Origin: JBFHIJ01 sp963678775
Lineage (GTDB): Bacteria; Bacteroidota; Ignavibacteria; Kapaibacteriales; UBA2268
Reading direction: 5' to 3'
Length of the DNA stretch: 64,000 bases
Assembly (NCBI GenBank): GCA_963678775.2
Contig: CAXXGR010000004.1
Span: 62,001 to 126,000 of the forward strand
Of this stretch, positions 17,538 through 25,157 are shown one piece after another. The notes beneath the pieces are model-generated. The model was not told where the DNA came from, ran no database searches, and was given only the letters and a program-made list of their open reading frames with translations. Made by a program: the position numbers and the translations under genes. Numbering within the stretch: the first letter of the stretch is position 1; the number at the start of each line of letters is the position of its first letter.

Positions 17538-18561
17538 TATTCGTTTCCTCCGAGTTAGTATCTTTGTCACTATCGTCTATTGTATTAGAATCTAAATTTC
17601 CTTCATAATAATCTATCCTTTCACTTGCATTGTTATATAGTTCTAAATAATGTTGATATTCTTTCGTTTGCATATTTTCTTTTCCTAATGTTTTCAGCAT
17701 ATAAAATGAGTAACCTTTGACAACAGCAGCTACTTCCCATGCCTCATCATCATCCATATTTGTTAATACATCAACATAGATTTCTCCACCTGCTTTTACA
17801 AATGGTAATGCAAAGCCCATCTTTGCGGCAGCATAACCAAAAAGAAAGTTGCCGGCTTCATTTCGATTATAATAAGTTCCATCTATGAGATATAATTTCC
17901 CCATACCATCAACGTTTTCATTTTTACTCAAGCTTGGAACCTGGTTTTTAAAATCCAAATCCCCACCGTGTGTAGATTCCTTAGCGAAATTGAAAATAGA
18001 ATATGCTTTGAAAAGAGGGCTTGTAAAAGTTCTTAGAAAGATATTACTATAGGGTTGGATCGAACAATGTCCCTGTTGATCTAAATATTCATCAAACTCC
18101 TCTTCAATATATCCATTTAAGTCTTCTAATCCCCTTACATATTGGTCGGTGGGACTCATAAGATCTTCATTCCCATCTCCACCGTGAATAGTATATGGAG
18201 AATGTATTCTCAAATCTTTACCTGTATCAAAACCATTTTTCCATATATATCTATGATTTCCAGGTCTTGGTATTATATCGTCTGGTAAAGGAAGATCGAA
18301 TCTCATCTCACCATTTATAACTGTATAGATTGCTCCAGCTTGAACTTTTTCTTTATAGTTGCCCATAAAAATATAGGTATCATCTCCACCAGGATCTTTA
18401 TACATTACCGGGTTGTTATTAAATGCATTGAAAGGACTCTTGTTCATATATTTCATTTTAGCAGGATCAAGGCTATACCACCTTGCTATTCTTGCATCAT
18501 AGTTCCTATTTGCTGTTGCATAGCTATTCCCCAATCCCGCTATTTCATCTTCCCTTTCCAT
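17527..18561 (-). CDS. orphan Rhs tip with toxin-44-like C-terminal domain
   Basis: The first 60 residues are the end of an Rhs core: MEREDEIAGLGNSY, DARIARWYSLDPAK, then SPFNAFNNNPVMYKDPGGDD. The rest (about 280 residues) is a variable C-terminal region. Residues about 195-280 (THGGDLDFKNQ, RNEAGNFLFGYAAAKMGF, then FVKAGGEIYVDV) resemble the polymorphic toxin type 44 domain, whose members carry a conserved GGxxDxK and a GN.xxGY.G motif. The final 40 residues are acidic and Asn-rich. The ATG is at the core/REP-like junction; there is no upstream Rhs body in frame, only the frameshifted remnant at 18562-18788. It is therefore an orphan tip or silent cassette, followed by an overlapping lipoprotein gene. 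Confidence 0.75.
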   Translation of the reverse strand: MEREDEIAGLGNSYATANRNYDARIARWYSLDPAKMKYMNKSPFNAFNNNPVMYKDPGGDDTYIFMGNYKEKVQAGAIYTVINGEMRFDLPLPDDIIPRPGNHRYIWKNGFDTGKDLRIHSPYTIHGGDGNEDLMSPTDQYVRGLEDLNGYIEEEFDEYLDQQGHCSIQPYSNIFLRTFTSPLFKAYSIFNFAKESTHGGDLDFKNQVPSLSKNENVDGMGKLYLIDGTYYNRNEAGNFLFGYAAAKMGFALPFVKAGGEIYVDVLTNMDDDEAWEVAAVVKGYSFYMLKTLGKENMQTKEYQHYLELYNNASERIDYYEGNLDSNTIDDSDKDTNSEETNNDK

Positions 18562-18788
18562 ACCATTACACTTCGACTACGCTCAGTGACCTTGAAGCGT
18601 GGTTTCGCATCTTCTTCATTGGCGAACCTATCAGGCATGAGCATACCGAATGGGAAGTAGTTATTACGTGAAAGAACTTTTAGCCTTGGCTTAGTGTAGT
18701 TTGACGTATTATCTCTGTAATCAGAGAATGTTAAGCGCACATTACCAAGGTGATCAGTTAGTTCGTACTGCTTGTGTCCTATTTGGAA
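18562..18788 (-). pseudogene. frameshifted Rhs core fragment with REP-like element
   Basis: The minus strand reads FQIGHKQYELTDHLGNVRL, then NYFPFGMLMPDRFANEEDA and KPRFKVTERSRSV, the usual Rhs core stretch before NGMERED. The REP-like sequence CACTGAGCGTAGTCGAAGTG (18570-18589) encodes TERSRSV and puts the two halves in different frames, so the core is broken immediately before the following ATG. Its 5' junction is exact: the stop codon of the preceding cassette's partner gene is at 18790-18792. Confidence 0.8.
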
Positions 18789-18789
18789 A

Positions 18790-19341
18790 CTAATTTGACA
18801 AACTACTATCTTTTCTAAAGTATAATTTATTCACAATATTTGAGTCACATTTCACGAAATTCCTTGGATATAAAAACAATTTATATAACTCAGATTTAGG
18901 AAAATTTGAAATTAGTACAATAGACGAATCCGAAATTTCTTCAATCAATAAGAACCAATTTGGTGTTTCATTAAATACAACATCCCGATCTTTTGTAATC
19001 ACTTTTGTTGAAGGAAATTTACCTAATCCGGTTATAATAGAATCACCATTTGGAATAAAATCAATAAAACGCATTAAGTCATAAACCCGAAGAGTATCCC
19101 CAACGATATGAACAGGATAGCTAATTTTTGTATTGTAAACTTCAGAAATAACCGTCAAAAATGTGTCTTTCATGTAGAGATCAAAACTAACATCTATTAC
19201 TGAATCAGCAAATAAATTCGATTTTCCACTGTTATTTGAATTTTGTAGAACAATCTTATCCAAATTATATCTTGTAAATATTGGTTCAGATATTTGAAAA
19301 TAACCAACAAACAAGATTCCAAATATCAATTTATAAATCAT
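18790..19341 (-). CDS. exported protein, putative immunity partner
   Basis: This unrecognised 183-residue protein has an N-terminal hydrophobic signal or anchor (LIFGILFVGYFQIS) and no lipobox. The mature part is beta-rich (VIDVSFDLYMKDTFLTVISE, DSSIVLISNFPKSELYKL). It starts 3 bases after the stop of the upstream Rhs tip and so is almost certainly co-translated with it. Position and export signal suggest it is the cognate immunity protein of the HELLEAY tip. No homologue elsewhere in the window is evident. Confidence 0.6.
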   Translation of the reverse strand: MIYKLIFGILFVGYFQISEPIFTRYNLDKIVLQNSNNSGKSNLFADSVIDVSFDLYMKDTFLTVISEVYNTKISYPVHIVGDTLRVYDLMRFIDFIPNGDSIITGLGKFPSTKVITKDRDVVFNETPNWFLLIEEISDSSIVLISNFPKSELYKLFLYPRNFVKCDSNIVNKLYFRKDSSLSN

Positions 19342-19344
19342 ACA

Positions 19345-20253
19345 TCACCTACTTGCACCATTTAGTATATTTAACATTGTAGAATTTTTCGTCCATGGTC
19401 TAATATCAAGTGAACCGTTAAAGACATCTGACCATACAACTGTTCTTACTACTGCAGATTGTGTAGTACTATTGTTGTTTGCGTCAGTAGTAGTTTTAGA
19501 AAAGGTGAAAGTCCAAGTACCTGTTGCTACATTAAGATTAGTATGAATTGGTTGTATAGCTACACCATCAGCCTCAGGAAACAAAGCTATAGCTCCGGCA
19601 TGAGCAAAACTAAATTCTGCAGACATAGTCGTAGAATTAGGAACAAAAGTCCCTCTAGTTCCAGTAAAATCTTTTGCTCCTATATATGCTTCTAATAATT
19701 CATGCACTTCTATAACTCCTTCAGCTAGCACATTTCCATTAGTTGCATTTCTTATAGTACCCTCGTTAATAAATTGGAATGCTTCTCGAGTATTTCCATT
19801 GGGATTCATGATGGATCCTCCAAATTGACCACCAAGTACAAAATCAGTCCTACCCATATCGTCTTCTGCTACATTCACAAAAGAGTCCGCAATTATATTA
19901 ACATTAACAACATTATCTTTAATAGCATCAACTATTTTTTGTTCCCATTCTAGTAAAGTCGCACCCTGTGTAATGTTAGCAGTCATTACGTCTCCATTTA
20001 GACCAAAAGTTACATTTTGAGTTTGAGAATTAAGATTATCAACAAATACTTGAGCAGAATCTCCATAAACAAAAGTTGTATCTCCCATTACGTCACTATA
20101 CATCACAGGATTTAAAGCAAAAGTACCGTAGCTGCTTATTGAGGAATTCGGTCTTGGATCCAAATTCCACCTTCTGCCCGTCCGCGAGTCATATTGCCAG
20201 AACATCGCTGTGTAGCTATTACCCAGCCCCGCTATTTCATCTTCTCTTTCCAT
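19345..20253 (-). CDS. orphan Rhs tip with unknown C-terminal domain (HELLEAY motif)
   Basis: An Rhs core end (MEREDEIAGLGNSYTAMFWQ, then RRWNLDPRP, FALNPVMYSDVMGD) occupies the first 55 residues. The 245-residue remainder is beta-rich and has a conserved-looking motif VIEVHELLEAYIGAKD near residue 190. This resembles a motif I recall at the end of other Bacteroidota Rhs proteins, but it is not a zinc protease HExxH because the second histidine is missing. Function unknown. I use ATG 20253; the open frame continues a few codons upstream but the core is cut there within the REP-like element, leaving only TTCGAAGTG. It is coupled to the exported partner 3 bases downstream. Confidence 0.65.
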   Translation of the reverse strand: MEREDEIAGLGNSYTAMFWQYDSRTGRRWNLDPRPNSSISSYGTFALNPVMYSDVMGDTTFVYGDSAQVFVDNLNSQTQNVTFGLNGDVMTANITQGATLLEWEQKIVDAIKDNVVNVNIIADSFVNVAEDDMGRTDFVLGGQFGGSIMNPNGNTREAFQFINEGTIRNATNGNVLAEGVIEVHELLEAYIGAKDFTGTRGTFVPNSTTMSAEFSFAHAGAIALFPEADGVAIQPIHTNLNVATGTWTFTFSKTTTDANNNSTTQSAVVRTVVWSDVFNGSLDIRPWTKNSTMLNILNGASR

Positions 20254-20304
20254 GCCGTTACACTTCGAATATGCAAAAAACAAATTCAACCACGAGTTTT
20301 AGAT

Positions 20305-21648
20305 CTATTTCAAAATCAATAACTTGGGTTTTTCTACTTTTAACTGTTCGAGTATGTCTGAGCTATTGGAATCTAAATTATTTCTTGTCAAATCTAATCG
20401 GAAGATAGAACTTTTTAATAATAATTTCTTAGGAATTATTTTTATACTATTACCGGCTAAATCTAGAAAAGTGAGATTCTCTATTTTGCAAGCATAATTT
20501 GGAAAATCAGTAATTTTATTATCTGAGAGTAACAATACCTGTAATTTTTCCATTTTCTGAATCTTGACCGGTACTTTAATAATTTTATTATTTGTTAAAT
20601 CAAGATGCTGAATATTCTTATTTTCAAACAAAGAAAAAGGAATTTCAGTCAATTCATTATTTCTCAATCTTACTTCTTTTAAAGTCGCAAATTTTTTAAA
20701 ATCTATATTGATATTAGATATTCTATTATCACTTAAATCCAAGTAATGTAATCTAGAATTATCATAAGAAAATTCTTTTTGAAGAAGACCATCTTTAATA
20801 TTGCAATTTCTGCATTCAAAATATTCAAGATTTATCAATGCCAATAATTGATATGAACATCTATTCATTTTAACCTTGTTAATTTTAATAGCTTTTAATG
20901 ATTGAATTCGGCTTAATATTTCAATAATATTATTAATTTCAACATTATATAATACAATTTTTATTAGTTTTTTTAAATTCCCAAATTCGTAAGGTAATGA
21001 AATACACTTTACATTTAGAAGACTAAATTCTTCAAGATTTGATAAATTTGCGATATCAGGAGGAATTGTATCTATATCTGAATTGAAAATCTTTAGACTA
21101 GTTAAACTATTCATGTTCGAAAAATTTGAATTTTGCATGCTGAATTTATAGATTTGTATAGTTAAGTCTTTCAAGCTTGACAACTCATAAAAAAAGTTAG
21201 GCAAAGTATCATCTACATTTGATTTCATCTGTAAATATAGAGTATATAGACTATCTAAATTTGTCATACTTTTTGACATTACTACGCTACTATCACTTTC
21301 CATATATAAATACTTTAATCTTTTATTTGATCCGATATTATCATGGATAAATATATTATTTTGACTAATAATTGACAAACTTTCAAGATTTTTTAAGTAA
21401 CCAATTGACTCAGGAAGCTTTATTGCATTCTTACTACTTATATTTAACATACTTATATCCTTAAGTTGAGCAATTTTTTCCCATTCCTCATTTCCAAATG
21501 AGTCACTATAAAAATACACGTTTCCTTGATGATTAAGAGGATAATAAGTATCCCCTAGTAAAACAGTCATTTGAGCATTCAATAGTTTTGGAAAAATTAA
21601 TATTCCTAAACAAAGAATATAGATTATGCTTTTCTTAATATCTTTCAT
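20305..21648 (-). CDS. secreted leucine-rich repeat protein
   Basis: This is a 447-residue exported LRR protein. A signal peptide (MKDIKKSIIYILCLGILIFP, then KLLNAQ) is followed by about 14-16 repeats of 20-24 residues with the LxxLxLxxNxI pattern, clearest in the C-terminal half (LHYLDLSDNRISNI, NIQHLDLTNNKIIKVP, KLQVLLLSDNKITDFP, LTFLDLAGNSIKIIP). Start is ATG 21648; a longer frame adds a hydrophobic stretch without support. It is the last gene of the metzincin cassette, before the next Rhs tip. LRR proteins can serve as immunity or binding proteins, but its role here is unknown. Confidence 0.75.
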   Translation of the reverse strand: MKDIKKSIIYILCLGILIFPKLLNAQMTVLLGDTYYPLNHQGNVYFYSDSFGNEEWEKIAQLKDISMLNISSKNAIKLPESIGYLKNLESLSIISQNNIFIHDNIGSNKRLKYLYMESDSSVVMSKSMTNLDSLYTLYLQMKSNVDDTLPNFFYELSSLKDLTIQIYKFSMQNSNFSNMNSLTSLKIFNSDIDTIPPDIANLSNLEEFSLLNVKCISLPYEFGNLKKLIKIVLYNVEINNIIEILSRIQSLKAIKINKVKMNRCSYQLLALINLEYFECRNCNIKDGLLQKEFSYDNSRLHYLDLSDNRISNINIDFKKFATLKEVRLRNNELTEIPFSLFENKNIQHLDLTNNKIIKVPVKIQKMEKLQVLLLSDNKITDFPNYACKIENLTFLDLAGNSIKIIPKKLLLKSSIFRLDLTRNNLDSNSSDILEQLKVEKPKLLILK

Positions 21649-21665
21649 TTTTAGTCCAATTATTT

Positions 21666-22154
21666 TTATAATGATTGCAATGAATCTAAACATATAAAGA
21701 AAGATAATACAATAGAATCCCCATTCACACCCACTTCATAATCTTTAGAAGAAAAACGATATTGGATTTTAGTCTTCTTAGATTTATTGATAGTCGAATC
21801 AATAGAAAATCTGCAAAATAGTTTGGCACCCAAATAATCAGAATCTTTTATACTATCTTTTGCTAGAGAATAACCTGAAATAATTATACTTTCTTGATTC
21901 TCTCTCGTATAGTAAAATCTCGTGGGTCCTTTGTCGTCTGACACAATTATCTTTTTATCCCTGCTCCATGATTTTCTACTGTCAGACATTTTAACTTTTG
22001 GGTTATCTTCATAAACAACAAAATAATAATTACAAGAATTTAAAACGACAGATCTATCGAATTTTAATTCTAAAAATAGCATTTGATTATTGGAGTTGTA
22101 TGCGTCATAAACAACAAAAATTAGTATTATTTTTACAAGTAAAACCGTTCTCAT
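21666..22154 (-). CDS. exported protein downstream of metzincin Rhs tip
   Basis: This is an unrecognised 162-residue protein with an N-terminal hydrophobic signal segment (LLVKIILIFVVYDAY) and no lipobox cysteine. The mature part is basic and beta-rich (IQYRFSSKDYEVGVNGDSIV). It starts 14 bases after the metalloprotease stop codon and 17 bases before the LRR gene, in one apparent operon. By position it is the best candidate for the immunity partner of the metalloprotease tip; inference only. Confidence 0.55.
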   Translation of the reverse strand: MRTVLLVKIILIFVVYDAYNSNNQMLFLELKFDRSVVLNSCNYYFVVYEDNPKVKMSDSRKSWSRDKKIIVSDDKGPTRFYYTRENQESIIISGYSLAKDSIKDSDYLGAKLFCRFSIDSTINKSKKTKIQYRFSSKDYEVGVNGDSIVLSFFICLDSLQSL

Positions 22155-22168
22155 AATTTTATACTCTC

Positions 22169-22876
22169 TTAATCTTCAATTTTTTCAACTTCTCCATTTT
22201 CAAAATTATTAGGAGCTTTATTTCCTTCATTCTCAAAAGCTTCTCTAAAGGCATTTATTAGAAAATCATTATTTAGTACAAAAGGTTCACCATCCTTGAT
22301 CAATAGACCATTAAATTTACTCATTTCAAATCCATTAAGCTTTCCACCATATTTAGATTCATCCCAGCTCCATTGTTTCTTCCAGAACAAACTTATACTC
22401 ATTTCCTTATACTTACCAATTCCAGCCTGACCTAAAGAAGCATCAAAATCTGAAGCAATCCAAAATAATCTACCTTTTGGATACATTTCATCTACTCCAC
22501 AACCGGTAGCCATATTAGTTCTTGATTTGGATTCCTGTGGATGTATAAAACCTAATGCATGACCAATTTCATGCATAACAGTTAATAACGAACTTCTTAC
22601 AGTAGTCGATGTTTCGCCGCGTGCATCATATCCTGATATAGATGATCCCACAAAAGGGATATAAACTTGATCTCTAACCGTTCCACCTCTATAAGTTTTA
22701 TAATCTTTTTCTGGATCATGTTTTTTTAAAGCATCTATAAAAAGATTTGAGGGTAAATATCTAATCTCATTAATTGGCCCTTGATCACCTGTCAACCCTT
22801 CTTTATTATAAGCAAATGTTAGTTCAAAATTGATTGCATATGCCTTCTTTTTACCCCTCATCTGTAGTAAACACAT
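22169..22876 (-). CDS. metzincin-type zinc metalloprotease domain of frameshifted Rhs tip
   Basis: This frame encodes a zinc protease: TVMHEIGHALGFIHP gives the extended HExxHxxGxxH signature (H102, E103, H106, H112 in this frame) of metzincins, with a downstream NMATG that could supply the Met-turn. It should cleave proteins outside the cytoplasm. The frame overlaps the upstream Rhs-core frame by 26 bases and is offset by one base. Removing one base in the run GGGGTAAAAAG near 22858 would fuse them as DEG-KKKAYA. So it is the toxin half of one gene split by an indel, unless a programmed frameshift occurs. The first residues (MCLLQMRG) are not a convincing native start. Confidence 0.75.
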   Translation of the reverse strand: MCLLQMRGKKKAYAINFELTFAYNKEGLTGDQGPINEIRYLPSNLFIDALKKHDPEKDYKTYRGGTVRDQVYIPFVGSSISGYDARGETSTTVRSSLLTVMHEIGHALGFIHPQESKSRTNMATGCGVDEMYPKGRLFWIASDFDASLGQAGIGKYKEMSISLFWKKQWSWDESKYGGKLNGFEMSKFNGLLIKDGEPFVLNNDFLINAFREAFENEGNKAPNNFENGEVEKIED

Positions 22877-23219
22877 ATTGCATTTTACTAGCTCTAATAT
22901 TTTTAAGTGCAGTTTTCGTCATTTCTGTAATAGAATTACCATCATCCTCCGATACATCTGCTCCATCACTGATAATAAAGGTAGCGTTATAAGTTATTGA
23001 TTCATTTCCATTGTCATGATTTATTACAAGTTCATAATCATCCCCCAAGGGATCATTGAAAGCAGTAGGTCTGTTCCCATTAGCTACATAAGAACTTTCA
23101 TTAGGATATTTCAACTTAGCAGGATCTACACTAAACCACCTAGCAATTCTTGCATCAGAAGTCCTGTTGGCAGTACTGTAGCTATTCCCCAGTCCCGCTA
23201 TTTCATCTTCACGTTCCAT
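22851..23219 (-). CDS. Rhs core end, N-terminal half of the split metzincin tip
   Basis: This 122-residue frame starts at the core junction (MEREDEIAGLGNSYSTANRT), continues DARIARWFSVDPAKLKYP, then NRPTAFNDPLGDD, and goes into a short variable stretch (ITYNATFIISDGADVSEDDG) that is the natural N-terminus of the protease domain. It ends at a TAA created by the frame offset. Together with 22169-22876 it would make a tip of about 350 residues. Upstream is the frameshifted core remnant 23222-23405. Confidence 0.75.
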   Translation of the reverse strand: MEREDEIAGLGNSYSTANRTSDARIARWFSVDPAKLKYPNESSYVANGNRPTAFNDPLGDDYELVINHDNGNESITYNATFIISDGADVSEDDGNSITEMTKTALKNIRASKMQYVFTTDEG

Positions 23220-23221
23220 AC

Positions 23222-23405
23222 CATTACACTTCGACTACGCTCAGTGACCTTGAAGCGAGGTTTCGCATCTTCTTCATTGGCGAACCTATCGGGCATTAGC
23301 ATACCGAAAGGGAAGTAATTATTTCTTGAAAGAACTTTTATGTGAGGCTTCAAGCCGTCTGTCTCATACTTATAATCAGAAAAAGTTAGTGACCTATTTG
23401 GCGAA
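23222..23405 (-). pseudogene. frameshifted Rhs core fragment, second complete junction copy
   Basis: The minus strand reads LTFSDYKYETDGLKPHIKVL, then NYFPFGMLMPDRFANEEDA, KPRFKVTERSRSV, closely matching 18562-18740, including the same REP-like element (23226-23245) and the same frameshift before MERED. Its upstream part has lost the HKQYELTDHLGNVR segment: QIG-type sequence joins LTF directly. It marks the right (5') end of array A. Confidence 0.8.
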
Positions 23406-23457
23406 ATTTCAAGCTAAATGTCTGAGCGATATAAGATACAGATTACTTGATACAAAC

Positions 23458-23482
23458 AGAGACGCACCACTGGCGCGCCTCT
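23458..23482 (-). terminator. possible terminator after ugd
   Basis: An 8-bp stem with one G-T pair (23458-23465 with 23475-23482) lies 38 bases past the ugd stop on the minus strand, followed by TGTTTGTAT. The T tract is weak. Confidence 0.4.
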
Positions 23483-23519
23483 CTATTATATATAATTACC
23501 AGTAAGACTAGTCTATGTC

Positions 23520-24857
23520 TTATCCATTAATCACTTTCCTGCCTATGCTTCTATATTCAAAGCCATGCTTCTGCATTTCGTCCAAATCAAACAGATTTCT
23601 TCCGTCGAAAATCAATGGTATTTTAATCATTTCCTTTATTCTGGCGAAGTCAGGCTTGCGGAACATAGTCCACTCTGTAGTAATCACTAAAAAGTCAGCG
23701 TCTACTAAGCATTGGTAAGTGTTCTCAGCATATTCAATTTTATCACCAAAACGCAATTTAGTGTTAGCCATAGCCTCAGGGTCGTAAGCTCTTACGCTTG
23801 CCCCTGCTTCTAACAAACTTTCAATAAGTGTGAAAGCCGGAGCTTCTCTTGTGTCATCAGTGTCGGGCTTGAAAGCTAATCCCCAGATTGCAACTTTTTT
23901 ACCTCTCAAGTCACCGTCAAAGCGAGCTTCGATGTTACCAAAAAATCTATGTATCTGGTTGTAGTTTACATCCTGAGCAGCTTTGACTATAGTTAGTGGC
24001 GTACCTGCTTTTTCAGCAGAGTAAACCAAAGCTCTTACATCTTTAGGGAAGCAAGAACCGCCATATCCTATACCTGCAAATAAAAATCTTTTACCTATAC
24101 GTGTATCAGAGCCAATACCAAATCGAATTTTATCAATATCCGCACCTACTTTTTCGCAATATGCAGATAGGTCATTCATAAATGATATTTTTGTTGCAAG
24201 GAAAGAGTTCGCAGCATATTTTGTTACTTCAGCGCTTTTTTCATCCATAATAATAATCGGGTTACCAGAGCGAACGAAAGGCTCATACAAGTCTTTCATG
24301 ATTTCGCCGGCTTTTTCGCTTGAAGTTCCAATCACTACTCTTTCCGGTTTCATAGCATCATCCACAGCAAATCCCTCTCTCAAAAATTCAGGATTGCTTA
24401 TGATATTTACTTTATGCTCGCCCAGCACCATATCAAATATAGATTTAACTTTTACTGCCGTACCCACAGGCACAGTAGATTTGTTTACACATATTTTATC
24501 TTCTTTTATGCCATCTTCTTTGATAATATTTGCAATATCTTCTGCAACTTTCAGCACATGATGAAGATCAGCAGAACCGTCTTCGTTAGGAGGAGTAGGC
24601 AAGCATAAGAAAATAATACTGCTCTCATGCACAGCTTGTCTCAAATCAGTAGTAAAGTTCAATCTGCCATCTTTGATATTTCTATTCATAAGTACATCTA
24701 AGCCCGGTTCGTAAATCGGACAGATGCCTTCTTTCATCTTTGCCACTTTATTTTCATCAATATCAACACACAATACTTGATTGCCAGTGGCTGCAAAACT
24801 GGTACCTGAGACTAAGCCAACGTAGCCCGTACCAATTACACCTATTTTATAAGACAT
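23520..24857 (-). CDS. ugd: UDP-glucose 6-dehydrogenase
   Basis: Ugd oxidises UDP-glucose to UDP-glucuronate with two NAD+, supplying precursors for surface polysaccharides. The 445-residue product has the N-terminal NAD-binding motif GTGYVGLVSGTSFAATG (residues 8-24), the substrate loop EFLREGFAVDD, a central helix KYAANSFLATKISFMND, and the catalytic cysteine motif GYGGSCFPKDVRAL near residue 260-275. The C-terminal domain has VAIWGLAFKPDTDDTREAP. All key elements are present and the length is normal. It lies alone between array A and a small membrane-protein gene, with no neighbouring glycosyltransferases. Confidence 0.96.
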   Translation of the reverse strand: MSYKIGVIGTGYVGLVSGTSFAATGNQVLCVDIDENKVAKMKEGICPIYEPGLDVLMNRNIKDGRLNFTTDLRQAVHESSIIFLCLPTPPNEDGSADLHHVLKVAEDIANIIKEDGIKEDKICVNKSTVPVGTAVKVKSIFDMVLGEHKVNIISNPEFLREGFAVDDAMKPERVVIGTSSEKAGEIMKDLYEPFVRSGNPIIIMDEKSAEVTKYAANSFLATKISFMNDLSAYCEKVGADIDKIRFGIGSDTRIGKRFLFAGIGYGGSCFPKDVRALVYSAEKAGTPLTIVKAAQDVNYNQIHRFFGNIEARFDGDLRGKKVAIWGLAFKPDTDDTREAPAFTLIESLLEAGASVRAYDPEAMANTKLRFGDKIEYAENTYQCLVDADFLVITTEWTMFRKPDFARIKEMIKIPLIFDGRNLFDLDEMQKHGFEYRSIGRKVING

Positions 24858-24920
24858 TATGCTACCTAATTTATATTAATCAACTCAAATCAATCTTCCT
24901 AAATTAAGAAATTTTGCTTA

Positions 24921-25064
24921 TTACATCTGCATCAATTTTAAAAATACTAAAATCAAAATTGCTAAGATTGCCAGCAAAATACCTACCTTTACTAGTTTTT
25001 TTACTATAAAAACTATAGCCAAAAAGGCTACAACTGCTATAATTGCTATTCCTACACCTGACAT
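24921..25064 (-). CDS. 47-residue two-helix membrane protein
   Basis: A short frame missed by most gene finders. It reads MSGVGIAIIAVVAFLAIVFI, then a KKLVKV turn, then a second hydrophobic stretch GILLAILAILILVFLKLM. This is a helical hairpin of two membrane segments joined by a basic loop, with nothing else. It lies alone between a terminator (25098-25144) and ugd, in a 300-base stretch that otherwise holds nothing. No Shine-Dalgarno is visible, which is common in this group. Coding by pattern only; function unknown. Confidence 0.55.
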   Translation of the reverse strand: MSGVGIAIIAVVAFLAIVFIVKKLVKVGILLAILAILILVFLKLMQM

Positions 25065-25090
25065 TTTTTTTTGGTTCAAATAAGTTTACA

Positions 25091-25144
25091 AAAAAATAGG
25101 GACATATCCGGCAATTCAGCAGAAATATGTCCCTGATCCTCCAA
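25091..25144 (-). terminator. terminator of the four-gene envelope operon
   Basis: A perfect 10-bp stem (25098-25107 with 25135-25144) is followed on the minus strand by TATTTTTTTG, 14 bases after the TonB-like gene's stop. Confidence 0.85.
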
Positions 25145-25157
25145 ATAAGACTTTTCT

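Noticed and set aside
19672..19734. HELLEAY motif as a zinc metalloprotease HExxH site
   Set aside because: The second histidine is absent (H-E-L-L-E), so the zinc motif is incomplete; left as unknown.
15825..23405. A full-length Rhs/YD-repeat toxin in array A
   Set aside because: Only the end of the core is present in each case. No YD repeats, N-terminal carrier domain or signal peptide are found upstream of any tip.
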